NCBI GenBank assembly: GCA_017255395.1
Contig: JAFKDC010000026.1
Coordinates: 1 to 64,000, forward strand
Direction of reading: 5' to 3'
DNA length: 64,000 nt
From: Enemella evansiae
Lineage (GTDB): Bacteria > Pseudomonadota > Alphaproteobacteria > Rhodobacterales > Rhodobacteraceae
The position numbers were made by a program, and so were the translations under genes. The first letter of the stretch is position 1. Every line of letters starts with the position of its first letter. Below the pieces are notes generated by a model that was given only the letters and a program-made list of their open reading frames with translations, searched no databases and was not told the DNA's origin. Of the stretch, positions 42,092 to 51,368 are shown piece after piece.

Positions 42092-43435
42092 CTAGCCGAT
42101 CCCACGCAGGAAGGACCAGAAGCGGCTGTCGTTGATACGGCTCCAGTTGACTCGCATGCCGGGCCGGGGCTGCGGGTCGTCGCCGGTGCGAAAGAGGCTG
42201 CCGGGCGCGAGGAAGATGCCCTGCGCCGCCGCGTGGCGGGCGATCTCCATGTCGTCGGTGCCGGGGGGCAGGGCGACCCAGCCGTACAGCCCCCCGTCCG
42301 GTGTCCCGAAGGCCGGAAGCCCCAGCGCCCGGAGGCGCCGCATCCCCTCGGCCCGGGTCTCGTCCAGCTGGCGGGCCATGCGCGCGACCTGCTTGTGGTA
42401 GCGCCGGGCGCGGATCAGCCCGGCAATGGCGCGCTCGGTGTGGCTCGAGGTGTTGACGGCGAGGATCATCTTCAGCTCGGCGAGGCTGGCGGCGATGCCC
42501 GCGCGGGCGATCACGTAGCCCGAGCGGAAGGCGGGCGAGAGCGTCTTGGAGAAGCTGCCGATCTGGATCACCCGGTCGATCTGGTCGAGCTGCGCCAGCC
42601 GCGTGCCGGTGGCGCCGGGCAGGTCGAGGAAGGGGTCGTCGTCGATCACCAGCATGTCGCGCCGCGCGGCGACCTGAAGGATGGCATGGGCGGTGGGCAG
42701 GTCGATGGAGCAGCCGGTCGGGTTCTGCACCAGCGACTGCGTGAAGAAGAGCGTCGCGCGATGGGTCGTCGCAAGCGCCTGCAGCGCCTCGGGGTCGGGG
42801 CCGCGCGGGGTCCGCGGCACGCCGACGAAGGTCACGCCCGCCAGCCGCAGCTTGGCAAACAGCGGGTAATAGCCGGGATCGTCCACCAGCACCGTATCCC
42901 CGGGCCGGGTGAAGCGGCGGATCACCAGATCCAGCGCGTGATTGGCGCCGAAGGTCGTGACGATCTGCCCGGGCGTCACGTCGACCCCAGAGGCGGCCTG
43001 CGCCGCCGCGATGCACTCGCGCAGGGCCAGCAGGCCGTGGGGCGTGCCATAGCCGCCTTCGCCGCTGTGCAGGGTCACGCCGGGCACGGCGTTCAGCAGC
43101 CAGCTTTCCGGCGGGCGCCCGTCGCCCACCAGCACCCGGTAGGGCCGGTCGAGCTGGGCATGCAGCAGCGAGACGATGTCGCTGGCCTCGCGCAGGTTGG
43201 CGGGCTCGGCGATGCTGGCGGGGGGCTTGGCCACGAAGAACCCGGCGCCATGCCGCGAGGTCACCAGCCCATGCGCCACGAGACGGTCGTAGACGGTCAC
43301 CATGACGTTCTTGGACACCCCATATTGCTGGCAGGCCTGCCGAAGGGAGGCGAGCCGCGCGCCTTCGGCCAGCGCGCCGTCGCGGATGCTCTGGTGGAGC
43401 AGGTCGAAGATGCGGTCGGTCTTGGTCTGTGCCAT
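42092..43435 (-). CDS. MocR/PdxR-type regulator: GntR winged helix fused to a class I aminotransferase domain
   Basis: 447 residues from the ATG at 43435; a further in-frame ATG at 43498 lies within operator repeats. Residues 5-68 form a GntR winged helix (LRQACQQYGVSKNVMVTVYD). Residues about 95-447 are an aminotransferase fold with Asp265 in VIDDDPF and the PLP lysine 297 in GSFSKTLSP. MocR proteins use PLP, usually without full catalysis, to sense amino acids, amines or vitamin B6. It is divergent from the HMG-CoA reductase/TRAP operon with repeats between, so it likely controls it, although mevalonate is not an amine. Confidence 0.92.
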   Translation of the reverse strand: MAQTKTDRIFDLLHQSIRDGALAEGARLASLRQACQQYGVSKNVMVTVYDRLVAHGLVTSRHGAGFFVAKPPASIAEPANLREASDIVSLLHAQLDRPYRVLVGDGRPPESWLLNAVPGVTLHSGEGGYGTPHGLLALRECIAAAQAASGVDVTPGQIVTTFGANHALDLVIRRFTRPGDTVLVDDPGYYPLFAKLRLAGVTFVGVPRTPRGPDPEALQALATTHRATLFFTQSLVQNPTGCSIDLPTAHAILQVAARRDMLVIDDDPFLDLPGATGTRLAQLDQIDRVIQIGSFSKTLSPAFRSGYVIARAGIAASLAELKMILAVNTSSHTERAIAGLIRARRYHKQVARMARQLDETRAEGMRRLRALGLPAFGTPDGGLYGWVALPPGTDDMEIARHAAAQGIFLAPGSLFRTGDDPQPRPGMRVNWSRINDSRFWSFLRGIG

Positions 43436-43444
43436 GACGGGCAA

Positions 43445-43496
43445 TGTACCCGAAATGGCATGGGTACAGTACAGGGATAATTTCCCGAACTGTACC
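43445..43496. promoter_or_regulatory. Repeated TGTACC/GGTACA operator in the MocR/HMG-CoA reductase gap
   Basis: TGTACCC (43445-43451), GGGTACAG (43462-43469) and CTGTACC (43490-43496) lie in the 114-base divergent gap. Copies one and two form a 7-bp inverted repeat, as do two and three (GGTACAG/CTGTACC, spacing 20). Multiple half-sites next to the regulator start are typical of MocR operators. Confidence 0.65.
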
Positions 43497-43549
43497 ACGA
43501 CATCCGAAGCGGAATGCGTAGGGTGCAGGCAAGTTCAGGAGGAGACGAC

Positions 43550-44857
43550 ATGGCAGAGGCCTTTGGCACCCCGCAGGCGGGCGGACAGGGATCGCGCATC
43601 GAAGGCATGCGCGACATGGAGCCGGAGGCGCGGCGCAAGGCCGTCGTGGCCGCCGCCGGGCTGGAGGCTTCGGACGCCGATATCCTCGCCGGTGCGGGTG
43701 CGCTGCCCCTGACCATGGCCAACGGCATGATCGAGAACGTCGTGGGCACCTTCGAGCTGCCCATGGGTGTCGCCACCAACTTTGTCGTCAACGGGCGGGA
43801 ATACCTCGTGCCGATGGCGGTCGAGGAGCCCTCGGTGGTTGCTGCCGCTTCTTACATGGCCAAACTCGCGCGGGCGGGTGGCGGCTTCACCGCTTCCTGC
43901 ACGACGCCGATCATGCGGGCGCAGGTGCAGATCCTCGGCCTGACCGATCCCCATGGCGCGCGGGCACGGCTGCTGGCCGAGCGCGAGGACCTGATCGCGC
44001 GGGCCAATGCCAAGGACACCGTGCTGGTGGGGCTGGGCGGCGGCTGCAAGGACATCGAGGTGCATGTCTTCGACGACACGCCCATCGGGCCGATGGTGGT
44101 GCTGCATCTGCTGGTCGACGTGCGCGACGCCATGGGCGCGAACACGGTCAACTCGATGGCTGAGATGCTGGCCCCGCGTGTCGAAGAGATCACCGGCGGC
44201 ACCGTGCGTCTGCGCATCCTGTCGAACCTCGCCGACCGGCGCGTGGTGACGGCCAGCGTGCGCATCCCCGCCGAGGCGCTGACCACCAAGTCGCTGAAGG
44301 GCGCGGACGTGGCGCGCGGCATCGTCGAGGCCTGCGCGCTGGCGATCGTCGATCCCTACCGCGCCGCGACCCACAACAAGGGCATCATGAACGGCATCGA
44401 CCCGGTCGTGGTGGCCACCGGCAACGACTGGCGCGCCATCGAGGCGGGCGCCCATGCATGGGCCGCCAAGGACGGGCGCTACACCTCGCTGACGCGGTGG
44501 GAAGTGGCGGGCGACGGGGCGCTTGTCGGCGTGCTGGAGATGCCCATGGCGCTGGGGATCGTGGGCGGCGCGACGCGCACCCACCCCGCCGCGCAGGCCG
44601 CCCTGCGCCTGATGAAGATCACCTCGGCGCAGGAACTGGCAGAGGTCACCGCCGCCGTCGGGCTGGCGCAGAACATGGCGGCGCTGCGGGCGCTGTCGAC
44701 AGAGGGCATCCAGCGCGGACACATGGCGCTGCACGCGCGCAACATCGCCATCACGGCGGGGGCTGCGGGCGCGGATATCGACCGGGTGGCCAAGGCCATC
44801 GTCGCGGCGGGGGACGTCAGCGTCGCCCGCGCCAAACAGGTGCTGGAGGGCGCCTGA
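43550..44857 (+). CDS. mvaA: Class II (degradative) hydroxymethylglutaryl-CoA reductase
   Basis: 435 residues, close to the Pseudomonas mevalonii enzyme. All four catalytic residues are present with a constant offset of ten from that enzyme: Glu93 ([17 protein letters not shown]), Lys277 ([12 protein letters not shown]), Asp293 (GNDW) and His391 ([12 protein letters not shown]). Class II enzymes interconvert mevalonate and HMG-CoA; in mevalonate growers they run oxidatively with NAD. There are no other mevalonate-pathway biosynthesis genes here. The next three genes encode a TRAP carboxylate importer and the divergent gene is a regulator, so catabolic use of external mevalonate is likely. HMG-CoA lyase is not in this window. 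GGAGGAG precedes the ATG at 43550. Confidence 0.96.
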   Translation: MAEAFGTPQAGGQGSRIEGMRDMEPEARRKAVVAAAGLEASDADILAGAGALPLTMANGMIENVVGTFELPMGVATNFVVNGREYLVPMAVEEPSVVAAASYMAKLARAGGGFTASCTTPIMRAQVQILGLTDPHGARARLLAEREDLIARANAKDTVLVGLGGGCKDIEVHVFDDTPIGPMVVLHLLVDVRDAMGANTVNSMAEMLAPRVEEITGGTVRLRILSNLADRRVVTASVRIPAEALTTKSLKGADVARGIVEACALAIVDPYRAATHNKGIMNGIDPVVVATGNDWRAIEAGAHAWAAKDGRYTSLTRWEVAGDGALVGVLEMPMALGIVGGATRTHPAAQAALRLMKITSAQELAEVTAAVGLAQNMAALRALSTEGIQRGHMALHARNIAITAGAAGADIDRVAKAIVAAGDVSVARAKQVLEGA

Positions 44858-44883
44858 ACCACATCTCAAGGGAGGAAAGACAA

Positions 44884-45921
44884 ATGACCATCACCAACCG
44901 GCGCAATGCCCTGCGCCTGACGGCGGCTGCCGCCCTCGCGGCCCCTGCCATCGTCTCTGCCACCTCGGTGCGCGCTCAGGGCGTCACGAAATGGCGGATG
45001 CAGGCGCTTTGGGGCGGCGGCACCACGCCGCAGCTTTACGAAGAAAAGTTCTGTGCCCGCGTGACGGAACTGACCGGCGGCACGCTGGAGATCACGCCCT
45101 TCGCGGGCGGCCAGATCGTGCCCGCGGCACAGGCCTTCGACGCGGTGCGCGGCGGCGCCTTCGAGATGATGAAGACCTTCGACGGCTACACGGCGGGCAA
45201 GATCCCGGCGCATGGCTTTTCCTCGACCGTGCCCTTCGGCTTTCCCGAGGCGGACCAGTACGAGGCATGGTTCTACGAGCGCGACGGTCTGGAACTGGCG
45301 CGTGAAAGCTACGCGCCGGCGGGCCTGACCTATGTCGCGCCCACGGTCTACGGCGAAGAGCCGATCCATTCGCGCGTGCCGATCAAGACCATCGCCGACC
45401 TGAACGGGCTGAAGGGCCGCTTCGTCGGGCTGGCCTCTGCGGTCATGGCGGATTTCGGGGTCTCTGTCTCGCCGCTGCCGACCTCCGAGGTCTATTCGGC
45501 GCTCGACAAGGGGCTGGTGGATATCGCCGACCGGGGCGACATCAAGGCCAACTACGAAGAGGGCCTGCACGAGGTCGCCAAGTTCCTCGTCCTGCCGGGC
45601 TTTCACCAGCCTTCGACGGCAACCTCCTACGTGGCCAACACCCGCGCCTACGACGCGCTGGACGACCAGCAGAAGGCGGCGCTGGCGGTTGCGGCACGCG
45701 AGATCTCCGGCTCTCTGCGGCAGAACATCCTCGTGGCGAACGGCGAATACATCGCCAAGTTCCGGGAAGCGGGCGTCGAGATCGTCGACCTCGATCCGCA
45801 GGACGTGGCGGACAACCGCGCCAAGGCCATCGACAGCTGGAAGAAGGCGGCCAGCGACGACCTCTCGACCCGCATGATGGAGAGCCAGGTCGCCCTGATG
45901 CAGGAAATGCGCCTGCTCTGA
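44884..45921 (+). CDS. dctP: TRAP importer periplasmic binding protein, probable mevalonate/hydroxy-acid binder (DctP family)
   Basis: 345 residues with a Tat-like signal (NRRNALRLTAAAALAAPAIV, ending VRAQG). The mature start KWRMQALWGGGTTPQLYEEK belongs to the branch of TRAP binding proteins with a WGGG opening. NGLKGRFVGLASAVMADFGV includes the conserved carboxylate-binding Arg. YSALDKGLVDIADRGDIKAN occupies the usual signature position. It follows the HMG-CoA reductase by 26 bases with GGGAGG before the start. Ligand mevalonate is inferred from context only. Confidence 0.93.
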   Translation: MTITNRRNALRLTAAAALAAPAIVSATSVRAQGVTKWRMQALWGGGTTPQLYEEKFCARVTELTGGTLEITPFAGGQIVPAAQAFDAVRGGAFEMMKTFDGYTAGKIPAHGFSSTVPFGFPEADQYEAWFYERDGLELARESYAPAGLTYVAPTVYGEEPIHSRVPIKTIADLNGLKGRFVGLASAVMADFGVSVSPLPTSEVYSALDKGLVDIADRGDIKANYEEGLHEVAKFLVLPGFHQPSTATSYVANTRAYDALDDQQKAALAVAAREISGSLRQNILVANGEYIAKFREAGVEIVDLDPQDVADNRAKAIDSWKKAASDDLSTRMMESQVALMQEMRLL

Positions 45922-45930
45922 GCCCCATTG

Positions 45931-45957
45931 CCGGGTCGCGCCCGACGCGCGGCCCGG
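45931..45957 (+). promoter_or_regulatory. Stem-loop between dctP and dctQ
   Basis: CCGGG-T-CGCG (45931-45940) pairs with CGCG (45946-45949) and CCCGG (45953-45957) through a small asymmetric bulge, nine bases after the dctP stop. No T-run. Likely mRNA protection. Confidence 0.5.
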
Positions 45958-45976
45958 ACCCTTGCCGGAGACCCAC

Positions 45977-46468
45977 ATGCTTACCCTGTCCCGGGGCGTC
46001 ACGGCGGTGAACCGTGCGCTCTTTTCCGCCGCGAAATGGCTGGTCTATGCCATCGTCCTCCTGATGCTCTGGGAGGTTCTGTCGCGTTATGCGCTGGCCG
46101 CGCCCACAAGCTGGGCGCCGGAGATGGCGACGCTGGTCTTCGGCCCCTTCTTCCTGCTGGGCGGGCCCTACCTTCTGCACATCGGCGGGCATGTGGCGGT
46201 GGACATCGTCTCGGCCAAGGCGACGGGGGGCGCGGCGCACGCCCTGCGGCTGACAGGGCTGGTGCTGGCGGCGGCCTTCGGCGCGATCCTTCTGTGGTTC
46301 TCGGCGCCGCTGGTCTGGCAAAGCTTCAGCTACGGCGAGACCAGCTATTCCGCGTGGAACCCGGTGGTCTGGCCCGCCAAGGCCTTCCTGCCGCTGGCGG
46401 CGGCGCTGCTGCTGTTGCAGGCGCTGGCGGACATGGTCACGACCCTTGCAGGCCCGGAGGCGGCGTGA
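45977..46468 (+). CDS. dctQ: TRAP importer small membrane subunit (DctQ family)
   Basis: 163 residues from the ATG at 45977 (GGAG six bases upstream). Four helices at about 18-38, 50-66, 85-108 and 130-150; SWAPEMATLVFGPFFLLGGP is the conserved DctQ block, followed by IGGHVAVDIV. Its stop shares one base with the ATG of dctM (TGATG). It supports DctM and the binding protein of the mevalonate-type importer. Confidence 0.9.
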   Translation: MLTLSRGVTAVNRALFSAAKWLVYAIVLLMLWEVLSRYALAAPTSWAPEMATLVFGPFFLLGGPYLLHIGGHVAVDIVSAKATGGAAHALRLTGLVLAAAFGAILLWFSAPLVWQSFSYGETSYSAWNPVVWPAKAFLPLAAALLLLQALADMVTTLAGPEAA

Positions 46469-47790
46469 TGGAAAGCTCGATGATCCTCGCCTTCATGTTC
46501 GTCTCGCTGGTCATCTTCATGCTCAGCGGGGCGGGGCTGGCCTTCGTGCTGGGCGCGATCGCGTTCATTTCGACGATCCTGCTCTGGGGGCCTTCGGCGC
46601 TGATCGTGGCGGTGCTGAACACCTTCGAGACCATGACCTCGGAAAGCCTGATGGCGATCCCGCTGTATGTGCTGATGGCCTCGATCCTGCAGAAGAGCGC
46701 GATCATCGACGCGCTCTATGACGCGATGGAGACGTGGTTCGCGCGCGTCAACGGCGGGCTTGCGGTGGGCACCATCGCGATCTGCACCATCCTTGCGGCC
46801 ATGACCGGGGTCGTCGGCGCCGCCGTGGCGGCCATGGGCATCCTTGCGCTGCCCTCGATGCTGAAGCGCGGCTACTACCCGCCGCTGGCGCTGGGGGCGA
46901 TCTGCGCGGGCGGGACGCTGGGCATCCTGATCCCGCCCTCGGTGGTCACCATCGTCTACGCGATCACCGCGCAGATCTCGATCGGCAAGATGTTCGCGGC
47001 GGGCATCGTGCCCGGCCTGATCCTTGCGGGCAGCTACATCGCCTATATCCTCGTGCGGACATGGCTGAACCCGGCGCTGGCGCCCAAGCCCGACGACATC
47101 GCCGAGGTGCCGCTGCGCGAGAAGCTGGCCAAGACCAAGGCGCTGATCCTGCCCGCCTTCGTGGTGGTGGGGGTGCTGGGGTCGATCTACGCGGGCATCG
47201 CCACGCCGACCGAGGCCGCCGCCGTGGGTGTGCTGGGCGCCGCCGCCTCTTCGCTGGTGACGCGGAAATTCTCGCTGTCCATGCTGTCGGAAAGCGCCAC
47301 GGACACGCTGCGGGTGACGGCGATGATCCTCTGGATCACCATCGGCGCGCGGGCCTTCATCTCGACCTTCGTGGCGACCGGGGGCGCGGACAGCCTGCTG
47401 TCCTTCGTGGAAACGCTCGAAGCCTCGCGCTGGCTGATCCTTGGCGCCATGGTGCTGATCCTGATCTTCCTCGGGCTCTTCCTCGACGAGATCGGCATCA
47501 TCCTGCTCTGTGTCCCGGTCTTCCTGCCCATCGTGGCGGCGCTGGACTTCGATCCGCTGTGGTTCGGCGTGCTCTTCATGATCACGGCGCAGATGGCCTA
47601 TATCACGCCACCCTTCGGCTATACGCTGTTCTACCTGAAGGGCGTGCTGCCCGAGGGCATCGGCATCGGGCAGGTCTACCGGGGTGTGATCCCCTTCTTC
47701 CTGATCCAGGTCGCGGTGCTGATCCTCTTCGCCCTCTTCCCCGGCCTCGTCACATGGCTGCCCGAGGCGCTGACGGCCAACGCCCGCTGA
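46468..47790 (+). CDS. dctM: TRAP importer large membrane subunit (DctM family)
   Basis: 440 residues with about twelve helices. LMAIPLYVLMASILQKSAII, GVVGAAVAAMGILALPSMLK, GGTLGILIPPSVVTIVYAI, TPTEAAAVGVLGAA and YITPPFGYTLFYLKG are the expected DctM blocks; the last belongs to the branch with large or hydroxy-acid substrates. It ends the HMG-CoA reductase operon and is followed 11 bases later by a strong intrinsic terminator. Confidence 0.95.
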   Translation: MESSMILAFMFVSLVIFMLSGAGLAFVLGAIAFISTILLWGPSALIVAVLNTFETMTSESLMAIPLYVLMASILQKSAIIDALYDAMETWFARVNGGLAVGTIAICTILAAMTGVVGAAVAAMGILALPSMLKRGYYPPLALGAICAGGTLGILIPPSVVTIVYAITAQISIGKMFAAGIVPGLILAGSYIAYILVRTWLNPALAPKPDDIAEVPLREKLAKTKALILPAFVVVGVLGSIYAGIATPTEAAAVGVLGAAASSLVTRKFSLSMLSESATDTLRVTAMILWITIGARAFISTFVATGGADSLLSFVETLEASRWLILGAMVLILIFLGLFLDEIGIILLCVPVFLPIVAALDFDPLWFGVLFMITAQMAYITPPFGYTLFYLKGVLPEGIGIGQVYRGVIPFFLIQVAVLILFALFPGLVTWLPEALTANAR

Positions 47791-47801
47791 GGGTGCGAAA
47801 A

Positions 47802-47829
47802 GCCCCGGGCACGATGCCCGGGGCCTTTT
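47802..47829 (+). terminator. Intrinsic terminator after the HMG-CoA reductase/TRAP operon
   Basis: GCCCCGGGC (47802-47810) and GCCCGGGGC (47816-47824) form a perfect nine-base-pair stem with an ACGAT loop, followed by CTTTTT; AAAA precedes it. It is the clearest rho-independent terminator in the window and insulates the operon from the Pgt-like locus. Confidence 0.9.
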
Positions 47830-47976
47830 TGGCGCGCACAGACCCCAAGCGATCAGTCCGCGCGATACCAGTCATCACTGTTGCCGAACTGGCTGCCCCA
47901 GCCCGTGTTTCCCGGCCCCGCGCGCCGCTTACAATGGCGGCACTGAACTGCCCGCCATAAAAAGCCAGGCAGCAGC

Positions 47977-47992
47977 GTGTCAAAAGTGACAC
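47977..47992. promoter_or_regulatory. Palindrome GTGTCA-N4-TGACAC before the Pgt-like regulatory operon
   Basis: A perfect inverted repeat (spacer AAAG) 45 bases before the PgtC-like start. The same pattern recurs at 52634-52649 before the ABC importer operon, so it is the likely site of the PgtA-like response regulator. No overlapping sigma-54 -24/-12 element was found. Confidence 0.7.
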
Positions 47993-48036
47993 ATTTCCGC
48001 TTGCGCTCCACATTCCCTGCTTAGAGTGTCGTTCAA

Positions 48037-49395
48037 ATGATAGGCTGCGCCCGGCGAAACTTGGGGGCCGTAAGCGTGCAGGATTGTTCCGATTTGAACC
48101 ATGAAAAACGGCCCGCACCGTTGGCACGGCCTGTCGTTTCCATCTTTCAGAGGCTTCTTGGATTTGCGCCGTCCTTCCTTGCCTTCTGGATATCGTTGAT
48201 TTCTCAACCGGCGGCGGCGGATGTCCTGCGCATCCTGACATCGCTTCCGCCAGCCACGACGGATCCCTTTGTGCAGGCCATGCAAGAGCAGAACCCCGGG
48301 CTTGAAGTCCTCGTTCTGAACAAGAACACGGTCGCCGCCGTCGAGGAACTGTTGCGCGGCAATGCGCGATCCTTCGATGTCTTCTGGGCCTCGGCACCCG
48401 AGGCGTTTGAAATCCTGTCCCGGGCCGATGGCTTCGCATCCGGCAACGCCTGTGACGCCGCCGGTGCCTCTGGATACGCGCCATTCGCCATTTCCTCGAT
48501 CGGGTGGACGGTCAGTGCGACCGGTTCGCTGGCTGTTCCGTCGCGCTGGGACGATCTGCTCGACGCTGCCTACGAAGGGCAGATCGGCATGGCGCCGCCG
48601 TCGCGTTCGGGCACGATGCATATGCTGGCCGAGCGGTTTCTTCAGGTCCGGGGATGGGACGACGGCTGGGCGTTTTTCCTGACCCTGTCGCGCAACCTTT
48701 CGACGGTCACGTCGCGCAGCTTTGCCGTGACCGACGGGGTTCGCAGCGGCCGGTTCGGCGTTGGCCTGACCATCGATTTCCTCGCCGGGACGTCGCAGCC
48801 GGAACTGGTTTTTTACTATGGCCGACCCGCCATGCTGTTTCCGGCACAGATCGGTGTCCTTACCGGCGCGGGTGACGCGAGCCTCGGCTGCACCTTTGTG
48901 TCGCTCGTTGTCGGGAACGAGGGGCAACGCCTTCTGCTCGAACCCGACATCGGCCGCATCCCGGTGTCAGAGGCCATCCGGCAGGAGGCCGGCGACCTCA
49001 TCCCGTCCGAGATCACCACGGCGCTGCGGACGCGCTGGCTGGAATACAATGCGGGCCTTGCCTCGGACCGTTTCTGGGCGGTGAACGTGCTGTTCGACCT
49101 TGCTATAACGGACCGCCTGGACGAACGCCGCGCGCTGTGGAACCGGCTAGAGGCCCTGCGCGGCGTGGCCCCCGTTCTGGAAATCGACCGGATCGCGTCG
49201 CAGCTCAAGCGGCTGCCGATCACCGAGAACGAAGTTCTGAACCTCGAACGCGGGCCAGCGGTCAGCCGTGTCATGGAACTGACCGATCTGCCGGGACCGC
49301 AGCGCGCGGTGATCCGGAACTGGGAAGAACGCATTGCGGGCCAGCTTGCTGCCGTCGAGGGGGCGATCGCCGCCATGGAAGGCCGGCGCCCATGA
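48037..49395 (+). CDS. PgtC-like periplasmic signalling protein (binding-protein fold)
   Basis: 452 residues from ATG 48037; GTG codons near 48070 are alternatives. A hydrophobic stretch ending ISQPAAAD directs export. The core is a Fe3+-type binding-protein fold and is paralogous to the ABC binding protein at 52.8 kb: FDVFWASAPEAFEIL versus ADIFWASAPDAFEVL, then PPSRSGTMH versus APSRSGTTH, and RSFAVTDGVRSGRFG versus RSFGVPDGVNTGNFG. The ~110-residue helical C-terminus is also shared. In Salmonella, PgtC acts with PgtB and PgtA to sense phosphoglycerates. The gene overlaps the sensor kinase by four bases. Role as ligand-loaded co-sensor is inferred from this synteny. Confidence 0.88.
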   Translation: MIGCARRNLGAVSVQDCSDLNHEKRPAPLARPVVSIFQRLLGFAPSFLAFWISLISQPAAADVLRILTSLPPATTDPFVQAMQEQNPGLEVLVLNKNTVAAVEELLRGNARSFDVFWASAPEAFEILSRADGFASGNACDAAGASGYAPFAISSIGWTVSATGSLAVPSRWDDLLDAAYEGQIGMAPPSRSGTMHMLAERFLQVRGWDDGWAFFLTLSRNLSTVTSRSFAVTDGVRSGRFGVGLTIDFLAGTSQPELVFYYGRPAMLFPAQIGVLTGAGDASLGCTFVSLVVGNEGQRLLLEPDIGRIPVSEAIRQEAGDLIPSEITTALRTRWLEYNAGLASDRFWAVNVLFDLAITDRLDERRALWNRLEALRGVAPVLEIDRIASQLKRLPITENEVLNLERGPAVSRVMELTDLPGPQRAVIRNWEERIAGQLAAVEGAIAAMEGRRP

Positions 49396-51368
49396 GCTTC
49401 ATGACGGGTTGGGTCAGAAATGTATGGAAACGGCTGCTGCTGCTGGTCGGGTTCATCGTCTTCATTCTCTGGGCCAACCTGGCCGTGGCCATCTACCTGC
49501 TGTGGGACGCGCAAAGGAACTATCGGACGCTTGTCGATACAGAGGTGCCGCGGCTGGTCCTTGTCGGGGAACTGTCGCGCTATTCGGCGGATCTGGCTTC
49601 CCTTGCGACATCGGTCCTGTCGGGGCAGGCGGGGGACGGGGCATTTGTGGCGGAAACCGCCGCCATCGACGAAGGCCTTCGGACGATCCTCGCGGCACGC
49701 GGCCCGGCGGGGCAGGACGCCTACGACCTGATCGGCGGCGACGGCCTTGGCCGCACCCTGCGCAAGGTTCTGGACGCCGCGCAGGCGCAGGTCGACCTCT
49801 CTGCCCGGATCGATACGCAGGTGGATGCCCTGCGCTGGCTCAACGTCGACATCCAGGACGAGGTCGAGCCTGTCCTCCGCGATCTGGATTACAACATCGC
49901 GTCACGGATGCTGGAACTTCAGCAGGCCGATGCCGCCGACAGGCGCGCGGCCTTGGCGGCGGTCATCGCGGAAGAGCGGGCCAGGCGCGACGTTTTTGCG
50001 GAAATCGGGTCCGACGCCGCGACCGCAATGACCCTTGTGGTGCAGGTCGCCGTCGCCGACGACGCCGAGCGGCTGGGCCAGCTGGAAACGCTGCTGTACG
50101 ATTTCCGGGCGCGGCTGAGCGAGAGGCTTCTGGCGTTGCCCGATGTGCCAGAACTTGTGACCCTGCGGCAATCCCTGGACCGTCTGTTCGCTCTGTTCGA
50201 CGGGGACGCCTCGCTGATCGAGCACCGGCGGCAGTGGATCATGCATAGAGACCGTGCCTATGACGCGATCACGGTGACACTGACGAAGATCGACGCGATC
50301 CAGACGCGCCTGAGCGTCCTGTCGCGAACGGAACACGAGGCGGTCCTTCTCCGGATCGAGGCGGCGGCCGACCGGGTCAAGGCAATGGCCATCTGGCTGA
50401 TCGGCGGAACCTCTCTTGTCGTTGCCATCGGTGCTTTGGGGATCGACCGCCTGATCCGGACGCGGATCGTCGTGCCGATGCGATCGCTGAGCGCCCGGCT
50501 CATGGCCACAGCCGAGGCGCGCTCTGGTCCACAGGGCGGCGACGACCTCGAACGGCTGACCTTTGCCGTCGGCGAGTTCCAGCGGGCCATTGCCGAACGG
50601 GACGAAGCCATCGCGGACCTGCGGCGCACGCAGGACGATCTTGTGCAGGCGGGGAAGATGGCCGCGCTTGGCGCTTTGTCCGCCGGGATCAGCCACGAGA
50701 TCAACCAGCCGCTGGGGGCGATCAGTTACCGCATGTCTCTTTTGGAAGGGGCCGCCAAGGCAAAGGACCTGCCCGAGGTCATCCGACAGGCCGAGCTGGT
50801 CAGCGCCCTGTCGGAACGGATTCAGCGCATCATCCAGCACCTGCGCCGCTTCGCCCGGAGAGGCCGCTTCGAGCGGGAAACCCTTTTGCTGGCCGACATC
50901 GTCGGCAATGCCGAGAAACTGCTGGACCCGCGCCTGCGCGAGACGGGTGTCCGTCTTGTCCGCGATCCGTCGCTGGACGCCGCAAGGGTGACGGGCGATC
51001 CGATCCTGACCGAACAGGTCGTCCTGAACATCCTGACGAACGCCATCGACGCGGTGGTCGATCTGGGGCCGGACGCCACGCCCGACCGCCGCCGGATCCA
51101 TGCTGCCGCCGAAGCCGGGGGGCAGGGCTGGACGCTTGTCATCAGCGATGCCGGCGTCGGTCTGGGCGACCTGGATTCAGATGCCGCGATGATGCCCTTC
51201 GTCTCTACCAAGGAAGCCGGGCGCGGGATGGGGCTGGGCCTGTCCATTTCCTACAACATCGCCCGCGACATGGGTGGCGACCTGTCGCTGGCCGCAAGAG
51301 AAGACGGTCCCGGAGCCGTCGCAAGGTTCCGTCTGCCGATGGCAGCCGGGGAGGATAACCATGTCTAA
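49392..51368 (+). CDS. PgtB-like membrane sensor histidine kinase
   Basis: 658 residues. One membrane helix at about 15-37, a large mostly helical periplasmic domain to about 330 and a second helix at about 332-354. A HAMP-like segment follows, then a coiled stretch, and the phosphoacceptor His435 in SAGISHEINQPLGA. The ATPase part shows N-box NILTNAIDAVV, SDAGVGLG and GRGMGLGLSIS. It resembles DctB/PgtB kinases. The periplasmic domain probably contacts the PgtC-like protein. It overlaps both neighbours (ATGA before; eight bases with the regulator after), fitting a single signalling operon. Confidence 0.93.
   Translation: MSFMTGWVRNVWKRLLLLVGFIVFILWANLAVAIYLLWDAQRNYRTLVDTEVPRLVLVGELSRYSADLASLATSVLSGQAGDGAFVAETAAIDEGLRTILAARGPAGQDAYDLIGGDGLGRTLRKVLDAAQAQVDLSARIDTQVDALRWLNVDIQDEVEPVLRDLDYNIASRMLELQQADAADRRAALAAVIAEERARRDVFAEIGSDAATAMTLVVQVAVADDAERLGQLETLLYDFRARLSERLLALPDVPELVTLRQSLDRLFALFDGDASLIEHRRQWIMHRDRAYDAITVTLTKIDAIQTRLSVLSRTEHEAVLLRIEAAADRVKAMAIWLIGGTSLVVAIGALGIDRLIRTRIVVPMRSLSARLMATAEARSGPQGGDDLERLTFAVGEFQRAIAERDEAIADLRRTQDDLVQAGKMAALGALSAGISHEINQPLGAISYRMSLLEGAAKAKDLPEVIRQAELVSALSERIQRIIQHLRRFARRGRFERETLLLADIVGNAEKLLDPRLRETGVRLVRDPSLDAARVTGDPILTEQVVLNILTNAIDAVVDLGPDATPDRRRIHAAAEAGGQGWTLVISDAGVGLGDLDSDAAMMPFVSTKEAGRGMGLGLSISYNIARDMGGDLSLAAREDGPGAVARFRLPMAAGEDNHV

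Noticed and set aside
48121-48136. TTGGCACGGCCTGTCG as a sigma-54 promoter
   Set aside because: It has the -24 TGGCAC but not the -12 TTGC element, and it lies inside the PgtC-like coding region.
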